NCBI GenBank assembly: GCA_000720995.1
Contig: JOEL01000012.1
Coordinates: forward strand, 186,001 to 250,000
Direction: 5' to 3'
DNA: 64,000 nucleotides
DNA from: Streptomyces celluloflavus
GTDB lineage: Bacteria; Actinomycetota; Actinomycetes; Streptomycetales; Streptomycetaceae
Below the pieces are notes generated by a model, which saw only the letters and a program-made list of their open reading frames with translations, ran no database searches and was not told where the DNA came from. The stretch's first letter is position 1. Each line of letters begins with the position of its first letter. Below are positions 17,126 through 24,916 of the stretch, piece by piece. The position numbers and the translations under genes were made by a program.

Positions 17126-18423
17126 CCAGCCCTCAGCAGCCGCAGCCCCAGGCGCAGCCTGAGCCGAACGACACCCCGCAGGCCCGGCAGCCGATACCGG
17201 CCGCACCGCCGGCACCGCCCACGGCCCCGCCGCAGCAGGCACAGGCACAGCCCCAGCAGCCGCAGCCGCAGGCGGCCCAGCCGCCGGAGCAGCCGGCCCC
17301 GGCCGTTCGGCAGCCCGCTCCGGAGCACTCCGCACCCGCCGGGGAGGCCGGCACGATGCTGCTCCAGGCCCAGCCGGCACCCGAGCGGTCCGCGCCCGCC
17401 GAGGAGCCGGGCACGATGCTGCTCCAGGCCCAGGGTCAGGGTCCGGCCCAGGGCCAGGGCCAGGCTCCGGGCATGCCCCAGCAGCAGCCCCAACCCGCGT
17501 ACGCCGGAGCCGGATCCGTACCCGGCGGCCCGCAGCCCCAGGGACAGCCCGCAGTCCCCCCTCAGGGACACCCGCAGGGACACCCTCAGCCGCAGCCCGG
17601 CCCCAACTGGCAGGGCGGCGGCGCCGGTTACATCTCGCCGATCCCGGTGCGCCGTACCCACCTCGGCGATGCGCTGGCCTCCGAGTGGACGAAGATCCGC
17701 TCGGTGCGCTCGACGCTCTGGACGCTGGGCGTGATGGTGGTCCTGGTCCTGGGCATCAGCCTGCTGACCGCCACGGTGGTCGCCAGGAGCGGCGGCCGGC
17801 TCGGGAACACCTCGCCCCTGAGCTTCGGCACGTTCGGCATGATGATGGGCCTGATGTGCCTGCTCACACTGGGCGTGCTGGTCATCACCTCCGAGTACGG
17901 CACCGGCATGATCCGCACCACCCTGACCGCCTGCCCCAGCCGCGCCCGGATCCTGACCGCCAAGGCGATCGTCTTCTTCGCGCTGAGCTTCGCCGTCTCC
18001 CTGGTCACCACCGTGCTGGTCGCGCTCCTGAACACCGCCCTGCTCGGCGATATGACGACGGAGGCGCCGACCGGCGCCGAGTGGTTCAAGGCGACCGTGG
18101 GCGTCAGCCTCTTCGTCGCGATGACCGGACTGTTCGCGCTCGCCCTCGGTTCGCTGCTGCGGCACTCCGCGGGCGCGATCACGCTCATGATCGGCCTCTA
18201 TCTGCTGCCGCTCGTGCTGGCGATCTTCATGATGGCGGAGAGCCTGTCGGACGTCCGGGCGTGGCTGCTGCAGTACGCGATCCCCAGCCAGCTCGGCGCG
18301 ATGTACAGCAGTGCCGTGACCGACAACGGCCCCTCGGGCTGGGACCCGTTGTGGATCATGACGGGCCTCACCGCGGTCGCCCTCGGCAGCGCCTACGCCG
18401 TGCTGGCCAAGCGCGACGTCTGA
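17122..18423 (+). CDS. ABC-2 type permease with long Pro/Gln-rich N-terminal region (second pair)
   Basis: A 433-residue protein starting at the ATG that overlaps the ATPase stop. Residues 1-175 are Gln/Pro/Ala-rich and include a near-perfect repeat, SAPAGEAGTMLLQAQ and SAPAEEPGTMLLQAQ. Then comes GGGAGYISPIPVRRTHLGDALASEWTKIRSVRSTLWTLG and six membrane segments homologous to the first permease. The N-terminal region should be cytoplasmic, facing the similar tail of its ATPase. A start closer to the membrane domain is possible, but coding bias and the 4-base overlap favour 17122. The substrate is unknown. Confidence 0.9.
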   Translation: MTSPQQPQPQAQPEPNDTPQARQPIPAAPPAPPTAPPQQAQAQPQQPQPQAAQPPEQPAPAVRQPAPEHSAPAGEAGTMLLQAQPAPERSAPAEEPGTMLLQAQGQGPAQGQGQAPGMPQQQPQPAYAGAGSVPGGPQPQGQPAVPPQGHPQGHPQPQPGPNWQGGGAGYISPIPVRRTHLGDALASEWTKIRSVRSTLWTLGVMVVLVLGISLLTATVVARSGGRLGNTSPLSFGTFGMMMGLMCLLTLGVLVITSEYGTGMIRTTLTACPSRARILTAKAIVFFALSFAVSLVTTVLVALLNTALLGDMTTEAPTGAEWFKATVGVSLFVAMTGLFALALGSLLRHSAGAITLMIGLYLLPLVLAIFMMAESLSDVRAWLLQYAIPSQLGAMYSSAVTDNGPSGWDPLWIMTGLTAVALGSAYAVLAKRDV

Positions 18424-18444
18424 TTCCGCGCACCGCGCGAGCGC

Positions 18445-18762
18445 TCAGTATCTGGGCGCGTTCCGGGACCGCTGGAGCCGTGCGCTCCGGCGGTCCCGTG
18501 CTTTCCAGCACGCCCGATGCCAGTGTCTGCGGTCGTCCACATCGCCGTGCTGCGGCCAGCTGACGACATGCGGGACGCCGGGCGGGATCTCTTGGTCGCA
18601 GCCGGGGCAGCGGTAGTGCTTGGCCGCGCCGGCGCCGGCGACCTGCCGGACGACCCACTCCTCGCCGCGCCACTCTTCCGTGCGTTCCAGACCGTAACGG
18701 TCCCCGTCCACGCGCTCGGTGGACTGCGCACCGACGCGCTGGCGGTTTCGACGCGGAGACAC
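18445..18762 (-). CDS. Conserved small zinc-ribbon-like protein
   Basis: A 105-residue basic protein. Residues 48-86 hold KHYRCPGCDQEIPPGVPHVV then DDRRHWHRACW, giving a Cys-x2-Cys plus His/Cys arrangement typical of a treble-clef or zinc-ribbon site. The ends are Arg-rich. Streptomyces homologues are often labelled ATP/GTP-binding, but no P-loop is visible here. The GTG at 18762 has GAGG 7 nt upstream. It is convergent with the ABC permease, 21 bp apart. A nucleic-acid-binding role is an inference. Confidence 0.75.
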   Translation of the reverse strand: MSPRRNRQRVGAQSTERVDGDRYGLERTEEWRGEEWVVRQVAGAGAAKHYRCPGCDQEIPPGVPHVVSWPQHGDVDDRRHWHRACWKARDRRSARLQRSRNAPRY

Positions 18763-18950
18763 TGGGCACCTCGGAAATTTACGGGATCACGGGCTGTCAC
18801 CAGCGTACGCGGCTCGGTCATGGGTAGGCGCCGCCCGATACGTTTCTGCGATCATCTGGAGATTTCCCGCCAGGCCGTGCCCATGGCACGTGTCAGACGT
18901 TGTTGCCCGTGTGGGGGAAGCCGCGTCGGCTGCGAGGGAGGCAGAGAACG

Positions 18951-20000
18951 ATGCGCGTTGGGGCTTTCATCCTGGCCGCTCAATTTCCGGGCCAGGGACA
19001 GGGCGAGACGCTGCACCGCGCGGTGCGCTCCGCGGAGGTCGCGGAGGAGGCCGGGCTCGACGATGTCTGGCTGGCGGAACACCATTTCGTACCGTACGGC
19101 GTCTGCCCGTCCGCGGTGACGCTGGCCGCGCTGCTGCTGGGGCGGACCCGCCGGATCGGGGTCGGGACGGCGGTCAGTGTGCTGCCGACCCAGCATCCGG
19201 TGGCCCTCGGTGAGCAGGCGGCGCTGCTGCATCTCACCTCCGAAGGCCGGTTCACGCTCGGCGTCGGCCGGGGCGGGCCGTGGGTGGATCTGGAGGTCTT
19301 CGGCGCCGGGCTCGCCGCGTACGACCACGGTTTCCCGGAGGCCCTGGATCTGCTGCTGCGCTGGCTGCGGGAGCCCCGGGTGGGCGCCGCGGGCGAGCGC
19401 TACGCGTTCCGGGAGGTGGCGGTCGTGCCCCGGCCGGTCGAGTCGCTCGCCGATCCGGACGGCCCGTCGGCCGGTCCCCCGGGCCCTCCGGTGGTGGTCG
19501 CGTGTACCTCGCCCGCGTCGGTCCGGCTGGCCGCCGCGCGCGGGCTGCCGATGCTGGTGGGGATGCACTGCGGGGACGAGGAGAAGGCGGAGATGGTCGC
19601 GCTGTGGCGGTCGGCCGCCCTGGAAGCCGGCCGGGACGGCGACGAAGTGGCCGCGGCCGCGCATGTGTCGGCGGGGGTGGTGCAGATCGCCGATGCCCGC
19701 CGGGACGCGACGGAGTCGCTGACGAAGGCGATGCCCGGCTGGCTGCGGCAGGGGCTCGGCGCGCATGTGACCGTCGACGGCCGCTACCGCTCGATGCGCG
19801 ATCCGCTGGCCTATACGGAGCTGCTGTGCGCGCTGCATCCCGTCGGCCCGCCACGGCTGTGCGCGGACCGGCTGGCGGCCTCGGCGGAGCGTACGGGCAT
19901 CACGAGGTACGCGCTGCTCGTCGAGGGCTCCGGCGATCTCGCCGCCACCGAGGAGAACGTCCGCCGCCTGGGCGCGGAGGTCCTGCCGCAGCTGGGGTGA
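18951..20000 (+). CDS. LLM-class (luciferase-like) flavin-dependent oxidoreductase
   Basis: A 349-residue protein with the family N-terminus MRVGAFILAAQFPGQGQGETLHRAVRSAEVAEEAGLDDVWLAEHHF, the RTRRIGVGTAVSVLPTQHPVALGEQAALL strand-helix pair, and FTLGVGRGGPW. The fold is a TIM barrel using FMN/F420-type cofactors; the substrate cannot be predicted. Start: ATG 18951 with GGGAGG 10 nt upstream. Other frames here are shadows. A small hairpin (20003-20018) follows the stop. Confidence 0.92.
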   Translation: MRVGAFILAAQFPGQGQGETLHRAVRSAEVAEEAGLDDVWLAEHHFVPYGVCPSAVTLAALLLGRTRRIGVGTAVSVLPTQHPVALGEQAALLHLTSEGRFTLGVGRGGPWVDLEVFGAGLAAYDHGFPEALDLLLRWLREPRVGAAGERYAFREVAVVPRPVESLADPDGPSAGPPGPPVVVACTSPASVRLAAARGLPMLVGMHCGDEEKAEMVALWRSAALEAGRDGDEVAAAAHVSAGVVQIADARRDATESLTKAMPGWLRQGLGAHVTVDGRYRSMRDPLAYTELLCALHPVGPPRLCADRLAASAERTGITRYALLVEGSGDLAATEENVRRLGAEVLPQLG

Positions 20001-20002
20001 GC

Positions 20003-20018
20003 CCGCCGCCTCCGGCGG
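20003..20018 (+). terminator. Short hairpin after the LLM oxidoreductase
   Basis: CCGCCG (20003-20008) and CGGCGG (20013-20018) around a 4-nt loop, immediately after the stop codon. Confidence 0.45.
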
Positions 20019-20127
20019 AGCGGCCCGCGGCAGCGCCCCGGCGCGCCCCGTGGCGAGGCTGCCGGTGGCCGTGCGGTGGTGGTGCGAGGGCTCCGTGCTC
20101 CGGTGGGTCGGGTAGCTGTCCGGTGGT

Positions 20128-20183
20128 GCTGCCGCTGGCGCACCGGCACCGAAGGTGCCCGCTTCCCTGTGCGCAGCGGCAGC
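20128..20183 (-). terminator. Composite hairpin after the SCO5389-family gene
   Basis: Outer arms 20128-20143 and 20169-20183 (GCTGCCGCT plus GCGCAC with one bulged base) enclose an inner stem GGCACC-GAA-GGTGCC (20145-20159). It lies 9 bp beyond the minus-strand stop at 20192, and also after the convergent LLM gene. Confidence 0.6.
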
Positions 20184-20191
20184 AACTCCGG

Positions 20192-20584
20192 TCAGCAGTC
20201 GCGCAGTTCGGGCGACTGGTTCAGCAGCTGGCCCCGTACGGAGGTGAATCGGGCCAGGCGGTCGTCCACCGACGGGTCGAGCGGGAAGACGGCGACCCGG
20301 TGGCAGTTCTGGAAGGCGAGACGCACGCCGAAGTGGCGCTCCAGCGACCCGCGGATGGCGTTACTCGCCAACGCGCGCAGCAACTGGCCGCGGGCGAACT
20401 CGCTCGGCGGGGGCGTCTGGTTGTCGGCGAATTCTCCACCGTCCTCCTTCAGCCGGGCCGCCAGAGAGCTGATCATCTCCCATGCGTAGGGCAGGGAGGT
20501 CCGGACGCAGTCGACGAAATCCGCTTCGTCGACCTCGCCTCGCTCGGCCTGTTCGAGGAGGGCCGGTGAGACGTCGAGCGACAT
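20192..20584 (-). CDS. SCO5389 family protein
   Basis: A 130-residue soluble protein: [45 protein letters not shown] at the N-terminus and [29 protein letters not shown] near the C-terminus. I recognise it as the actinobacterial SCO5389 family. No catalytic motif is visible and the function is unknown. It is divergent from nucS (216 bp apart), an arrangement I recall as conserved in Streptomyces. The mRNA leader has GAGAGGAG before the ATG and a hairpin (20601-20620) just upstream of it. Confidence 0.85.
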   Translation of the reverse strand: MSLDVSPALLEQAERGEVDEADFVDCVRTSLPYAWEMISSLAARLKEDGGEFADNQTPPPSEFARGQLLRALASNAIRGSLERHFGVRLAFQNCHRVAVFPLDPSVDDRLARFTSVRGQLLNQSPELRDC

Positions 20585-20600
20585 GGGGTTCTCCTCTCGC

Positions 20601-20620
20601 GGCCCCGCCGGGACGGGGCC
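20601..20620 (-). promoter_or_regulatory. 5'-leader hairpin of the SCO5389-family gene
   Basis: GGCCCCG (20601-20607) pairs with CGGGGCC (20614-20620) around a 6-nt loop. It ends about 4 nt before the purine-rich ribosome-binding site. It could limit or protect ribosome access; this is only a structural observation. Confidence 0.4.
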
Positions 20621-20799
20621 TCAGGGATGGGACAGGGGATATCGCGACGGAGCGTGTTCGCTTCACGACCCCCCGCTGCAACGGTATGCCGCGCCAGTGG
20701 CCCGCACCAGGAGAATGCACAGACAACCGGCCATCGTCGAACAGGTCGATCCAGGGGCGAATCGCGTCGGCGGCCTCCGGTCGAGTAGCGTGGCGCACC

Positions 20800-21462
20800 A
20801 TGCGTCTCGTCATCGCCCGCTGCTCCGTGGACTACGCGGGCCGGCTCACAGCCCATCTCCCCTCGGCCCCCCGCCTCATCCTGGTGAAAGCGGACGGCTC
20901 CGTCTCCATTCACGCGGACGACCGGGCCTACAAACCGCTCAACTGGATGTCCCCGCCCTGCTCGCTCAAGGAGGGGGACGGCGATGTGTGGACGGTGGAG
21001 AACAAGGGCGGCGAGAAGCTCATCATCACCCTGGAGGAGATCATCCACGACTCCTCCCACGAGCTCGGCGTCGATCCGGGCCTCATCAAGGACGGCGTGG
21101 AGGCCCATCTCCAGGAGCTGCTCGCCGACCGGATCGAAACCCTCGGCGAGGGCTATTCGCTGATTCGGCGTGAATACCCCACCGCCATCGGCCCGGTGGA
21201 CATCCTGTGCCGGGACGCGGACGGCCAGACCGTCGCCGTGGAGATCAAGCGGCGCGGTGAGATCGACGGTGTCGAGCAGCTCACCCGTTATCTCGAACTC
21301 CTCAACCGCGACCCGCACCTGGCCCCGGTCAAGGGCATCTTCGCGGCCCAGGAGATCAAGCCGCAGGCGCGGGTGCTGGCGACCGACCGCGGGATGAGCT
21401 GCGTCGTGCTGGACTACAACGCGCTGCGCGGCATCGAGGACGACAAGCTCCGCCTGTTCTGA
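20800..21462 (+). CDS. nucS: Endonuclease NucS/EndoMS, non-canonical mismatch repair
   Basis: A 220-residue protein. The C-terminal nuclease domain has [38 protein letters not shown], giving the D...ExK catalytic triad. The N-terminal domain begins [34 protein letters not shown]. NucS replaces MutS/MutL in actinobacteria, cutting both strands at G-T, G-G and T-T mismatches with the beta clamp; the C-terminal residues DDKLRLF resemble the clamp-binding peptide. A -10-like TAGCGT (20786-20791) lies 8 nt before the ATG with no Shine-Dalgarno sequence, so the mRNA may be leaderless. A very strong hairpin follows. Confidence 0.96.
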   Translation: MRLVIARCSVDYAGRLTAHLPSAPRLILVKADGSVSIHADDRAYKPLNWMSPPCSLKEGDGDVWTVENKGGEKLIITLEEIIHDSSHELGVDPGLIKDGVEAHLQELLADRIETLGEGYSLIRREYPTAIGPVDILCRDADGQTVAVEIKRRGEIDGVEQLTRYLELLNRDPHLAPVKGIFAAQEIKPQARVLATDRGMSCVVLDYNALRGIEDDKLRLF

Positions 21463-21489
21463 CCCCGCCCGGCCCGCTCCGGGAGCACG

Positions 21490-21545
21490 ACGGCCCGGTA
21501 CGCGGCCGGCCCGCCCGTTCGGCGGCCGGCCCCGTACCGGGCCGT
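21490..21545. terminator. Very strong bidirectional terminator between nucS and the ATP-binding protein gene
   Basis: Perfect 13-bp outer stem (21490-21502 with 21533-21545, arm ACGGCCCGGTACG), a single C-C mismatch, then an 8-bp GGCCGGCC stem (21504-21511 with 21524-21531). It lies between convergent stops at 21462 and 21595 and is the strongest intergenic hairpin seen in the window. Confidence 0.8.
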
Positions 21546-21594
21546 TGCGCTGTCTCCGGCGTCCCCGGACCCCCGTACGGGCCCGGGGCGCGCG

Positions 21595-24147
21595 TCAGCC
21601 GGCGGGGGTGCCGTCGGCGCCGTGACCGGACGCGGACGGGCCGCCGGAGGTGGCCGGTGAGCCGGAGCCGGACGCGCCGCCCATCGGGCCGACGGCCGTG
21701 TGCGACGGGTTCTCGGACGTCGGCTTGTCCGTCGGATCGTCGCTGGGCGTCGGGGTGGTGGGGTCGTCCGTCGGCTTGTCCGTCGTCGGGCTCGGATCGC
21801 TCGGCTTGCCGCTCGGCTTGTGCGAGGGGGGCTTGTCCGTACCGGTGCTCGGCGAACCGGCCGACGAGGTCGGGCCGGTCGTCGGGTCCGTGGGCCGGTC
21901 ACCGGGGTCGGTCGGCGTGCTGGTGGCGTCGGGGCTGCCGGTGCTCGGGGACGGGCTGTGCTCGCCCTCCGGGGTCCCGGACGGGTCCGCGCCGGTGCCG
22001 GAGGGCGACCGGTCCTGCCCCGTGGCGGGCTGGTCGGGCGACCCGTCCTGGCCGTCGCCGTCCGGCGCCGTGCTCTGCTCCGAGGTGACCTGGCCGCTGT
22101 CGGTGTCACCGCCGCCGGAGGTGGCGCCGAGCGTGACGACGGTGCCGAGCACGGCCGCCAGCAGCACTCCGGCGCCGGCGGCCACCAGGTTGCGCCGCGC
22201 CCCGCCGAAGATCCCCCGCTTGCCGGCCGGACGGGCCGCGGCCCCCTTGCCGGCGCCCTTGCCCGCGGCGGCGCCGGACGCGTTCGCGCTGACCACGGCG
22301 CCGTGGGCGACGGCCGTCGGCACGGTCTGCTCGACGACCGGCACCAGCGTCGTGGGCACGTCGTCGGGCGACGGGGCGGCCGCCCCGGGCCGCGCCCCCG
22401 CCGCGGTGGGGGTGGCCGCGAGTTGCGGCATACCGACCGTCCGGGCGAACCGCGTACGGTCCGCGACCAGCGCGAGCGCGCGCCGGCCGGCGACCGCGCC
22501 GTCCCGGTCGGAGAGCACTCCGCGCAGCCCGATGGACGCCTCCAGCTCGGCGCGCGCCCGGTCGAGACTGCCGGTGCACAGTGCCAGTACGCCCAGCTCG
22601 TGGTGGAAATACGCCTCTTGGGCGACCTCGCCGGCCAGCCGCGCGGCCTCCTGGCCGTGCCGCAGGCTGCGCTCCCAGGCGCTCCAGTGCAGCGCCGCGG
22701 CGAACGCGGGCGCCGCCGTCCGGGCGAGCAGTACCGCCGCGCTGGTGTGGCCGCTCTCCCGGCTGCCGGTCAGCACCGCCATCGCGGCCAGCACCGCGTC
22801 GGATTCGGCGGCGACCTGCTCGGGGGTGACCGAGGGGTGTCCGGCCCACCAGGCGTAGTGCTGGGCGGCGGTGTGCGCCCGTCCGGCCGCGCCCGCCGCG
22901 TAACCGGCCGCGGTCAGCTGCTCCTGGACGGCCGCGGCGAGCCGGTGGTGGGTACCGGCCTGGGTGATCAGACCGCAGCCCAGCAGTTCGCCGAGGGCGG
23001 CCTCCGCGAGCGGGTCCTGGGTGAGCGCCGGCAGCTGCGCCGCGCTCGGCAGCTCACCGCCCAGCGCGACCGCGAAGCGGAGCGTCTCCCGGGCGGCGGC
23101 GCCGAGCCCGGCGGCGAGGCGCGGGGCGGCCTCGTCCGGAGCCGGGAGCGAGGTGGCGGCGTCCGCTGCGGTCTCCCCAGCCTCCTCAGCCTCGTCGGAC
23201 GCGTCGTCCCGCGGCCGGTCGGGGAAGAGGCCGTAGCCGTCGTCGAGGGCACCGGGGCCCGCCAGCAGGTCCTCGCGCTGCCGCAGCAGGGCCGCGGCCT
23301 GGACGAAGCGCAGGGGCAGCCCCTCGGACGCGTACCAGAGGTCGGCCGCCCAGGCCGCCTCGTCGTCGGTGAGCGGCCGGTCGACGGCGTGCTCCAGCAT
23401 CCGCACGCAGCCGCCGAGGCCGATACCGCCGAGGGTGACCTCTTCGAGGTGCGCGTCGGGGCCCGGGGCCGCGATGTCCGGGGTGGCGGCGAGGAGGAAG
23501 GCGCATTCGGGGGTCGCGTCGAGCAGTTCGTCGAGCGCGTCACCGCCGAACTCCAGGTCGTCCAGGACGACGATCGCGCCGATACCGGAGAGCAGCCGCA
23601 GCAGTTCCGGGCGCTCGGGGCGGTACTGGGTGGCCTCGTGCACCGCCGCGAACAGCGTGTACAGCACGTCGGTGGCGGTGCGGTGGTAGCCGGAGAGCCG
23701 GACGACGCCGTCCGGGGCGAGGTCGGCGCAGGCATCGGCCACGGCATCCAGCAGCCGGGTGCGGCCCGAGCCCGCGGGTCCGGTGACGCGTACGGACCGG
23801 CCGCGGGAGAGCAGCCCCACCAGGTGTTCGATGTCCTCGGCGCGCTCTTCGAGGTCGAGTGCGTGGCCGGCGAATCCGGGCGCTTCCGGGGGCACCGGCG
23901 CCGCCGTCGCGCGCTCCGACGGGCCGAGCCTGCCGGGGGCGGCCGGGTGCTCGCCGGGCGGGCAGGGTTCGATCTCGCTGCCGTCGACGGGGTTGACGGT
24001 GACGAGGTAGCTGCCCGAGACGAGCTGGACGACCCGGGCGAGCCCGCCGGTGCCGGTCTGCGGGTCGCCCGACGCGGACGCCGGCGGCTCGGCAGGGTGG
24101 CCCTGCTCGCCGTTCTCGTCAGGTCCCCGGTGCGTGTTCGGGTCCAT
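21595..24147 (-). CDS. Membrane-anchored ATP-binding protein with extracellular Ser/Thr/Pro/Asp-rich tail
   Basis: An 850-residue protein from ATG 24147 (MDPNTHRGPDENGEQGH; GGGGG about 9 nt upstream). A P-loop-like GPAGSGRTRLLDAV near residue 137 has Arg where Walker A normally has Lys; IGAIVVLDDLEF is a good Walker B. The next 400 residues are helical and STAND/LuxR-regulator-like. One membrane segment (NLVAAGAGVLLAAVLGTVV) lies near 655-675, then about 170 residues of Pro/Ser/Thr/Asp repeats that should be outside the cell. This makes a cytoplasmic NTPase linked to a wall-spanning stalk. Function is unknown. Neighbours are a STAS protein upstream and nucS downstream. Confidence 0.82.
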   Translation of the reverse strand: MDPNTHRGPDENGEQGHPAEPPASASGDPQTGTGGLARVVQLVSGSYLVTVNPVDGSEIEPCPPGEHPAAPGRLGPSERATAAPVPPEAPGFAGHALDLEERAEDIEHLVGLLSRGRSVRVTGPAGSGRTRLLDAVADACADLAPDGVVRLSGYHRTATDVLYTLFAAVHEATQYRPERPELLRLLSGIGAIVVLDDLEFGGDALDELLDATPECAFLLAATPDIAAPGPDAHLEEVTLGGIGLGGCVRMLEHAVDRPLTDDEAAWAADLWYASEGLPLRFVQAAALLRQREDLLAGPGALDDGYGLFPDRPRDDASDEAEEAGETAADAATSLPAPDEAAPRLAAGLGAAARETLRFAVALGGELPSAAQLPALTQDPLAEAALGELLGCGLITQAGTHHRLAAAVQEQLTAAGYAAGAAGRAHTAAQHYAWWAGHPSVTPEQVAAESDAVLAAMAVLTGSRESGHTSAAVLLARTAAPAFAAALHWSAWERSLRHGQEAARLAGEVAQEAYFHHELGVLALCTGSLDRARAELEASIGLRGVLSDRDGAVAGRRALALVADRTRFARTVGMPQLAATPTAAGARPGAAAPSPDDVPTTLVPVVEQTVPTAVAHGAVVSANASGAAAGKGAGKGAAARPAGKRGIFGGARRNLVAAGAGVLLAAVLGTVVTLGATSGGGDTDSGQVTSEQSTAPDGDGQDGSPDQPATGQDRSPSGTGADPSGTPEGEHSPSPSTGSPDATSTPTDPGDRPTDPTTGPTSSAGSPSTGTDKPPSHKPSGKPSDPSPTTDKPTDDPTTPTPSDDPTDKPTSENPSHTAVGPMGGASGSGSPATSGGPSASGHGADGTPAG

Positions 24148-24280
24148 GCTGAATGCCCCCAGATGTGGCGTGCCGACTGCGCTTCCGGCCGTCCGCACTC
24201 TCCGGCCGGCCGGAAGAGTCCTCGGCCGGCGCGTCTGGTCCGGTGCCCGCCGCGGCTGATGGCACACGGCCGGGAATCGA

Positions 24281-24309
24281 ACCATAGACCGGGGGAACGC
24301 CCCGGTGCA
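24281..24309 (-). promoter_or_regulatory. Putative promoter of the membrane ATP-binding protein gene
   Basis: Minus-strand -35 TGCACC (24309-24304), 17-bp spacer, -10 TATGGT (24286-24281). The -35 side overlaps the first of two 14-bp direct repeats, a possible regulator site. Confidence 0.35.
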
Positions 24310-24345
24310 CCGCCGGGGTCCCTTCCTGACCGGAACGCCCCGGTG
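24294..24345. repeat. Pair of 14-bp direct repeats in a 297-bp intergenic region
   Basis: GGAACGCCCCGGTG occurs exactly at 24294-24307 and 24332-24345, 38 bp apart start to start. The repeats flank the putative promoter in the gap between the STAS gene and the ATP-binding protein gene. Nothing else gene-like is seen in this gap. Confidence 0.6.
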
Positions 24346-24444
24346 TGGTGGGAATCGTTCGGTTTCGCGGCTTTCGTCACGCCATGGTACGGGCTCCGCC
24401 ACCGACGCCGGCCGCCCGGGACCGCGCGGCCGGGGGCCTGGGGC

Positions 24445-24768
24445 TCACCCGCGCGGCAGCGACTCCGCCGCGATACCGCCCTCGATCGCGAGAATGCGGT
24501 GCAGCCGGGTGGCCACCAGGAGGCGCTGCATCTGGGCCGGCACCCCGCGCAGCACGAGCCGGCGGTTGGCCCGGCCCGCGCGGCGGTGCACTCCCATGAT
24601 CACGCCGAGCCCGGTGGCATCCCAGGAGTCCAGCTCGGTCAGGTCCAGCACGAGATCGCCGTGACCGGAGTCGACGGCGGTGTGCAGGACCGTACGGGCG
24701 TCCGCCGCGGTGCGGACGTCGAGGCGGCCCTCGACGACCAGCTCGGCGTGGTCGCCCCTGATATGCAT
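24445..24768 (-). CDS. STAS-domain anti-sigma factor antagonist-like protein
   Basis: A 107-residue single STAS domain: MHIRGDHAELVVEGRLDVRTAADARTVLHTAV, then DLVLDLTELDSWDATGLGVIMGVHRRAGRANRRLVLRGVPAQ. The loop DATGLG aligns with the DSSGLG phosphorylation loop of SpoIIAA and keeps a Thr acceptor. Such proteins release sigma factors by binding an anti-sigma kinase, but no kinase or sigma gene is adjacent. The 5' gap to the 3-hydroxybutyryl-CoA dehydrogenase gene is 148 bp. The partner is unknown. Confidence 0.92.
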   Translation of the reverse strand: MHIRGDHAELVVEGRLDVRTAADARTVLHTAVDSGHGDLVLDLTELDSWDATGLGVIMGVHRRAGRANRRLVLRGVPAQMQRLLVATRLHRILAIEGGIAAESLPRG

Positions 24769-24916
24769 ATGCGCTCCCCGTGGTCATGGGTCTTCGTGCG
24801 TGAGGTCTACCGAACTGACTGCCTCTCATACGGCGAAGTTGCCGCCTGTAAGCGAACCGATACCGAAGTCACCCCGGACGGGTGACACCGTCGGACCACC
24901 GGGCCCTGACGTGGCA

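Noticed and set aside
21700-24885. 1061-codon plus-strand frame opposite the membrane ATP-binding protein and STAS genes
   Set aside because: It crosses two real genes and their intergenic gap, with Arg/Gly-rich composition and no motif. The minus-strand genes have domains and correct third-position GC.
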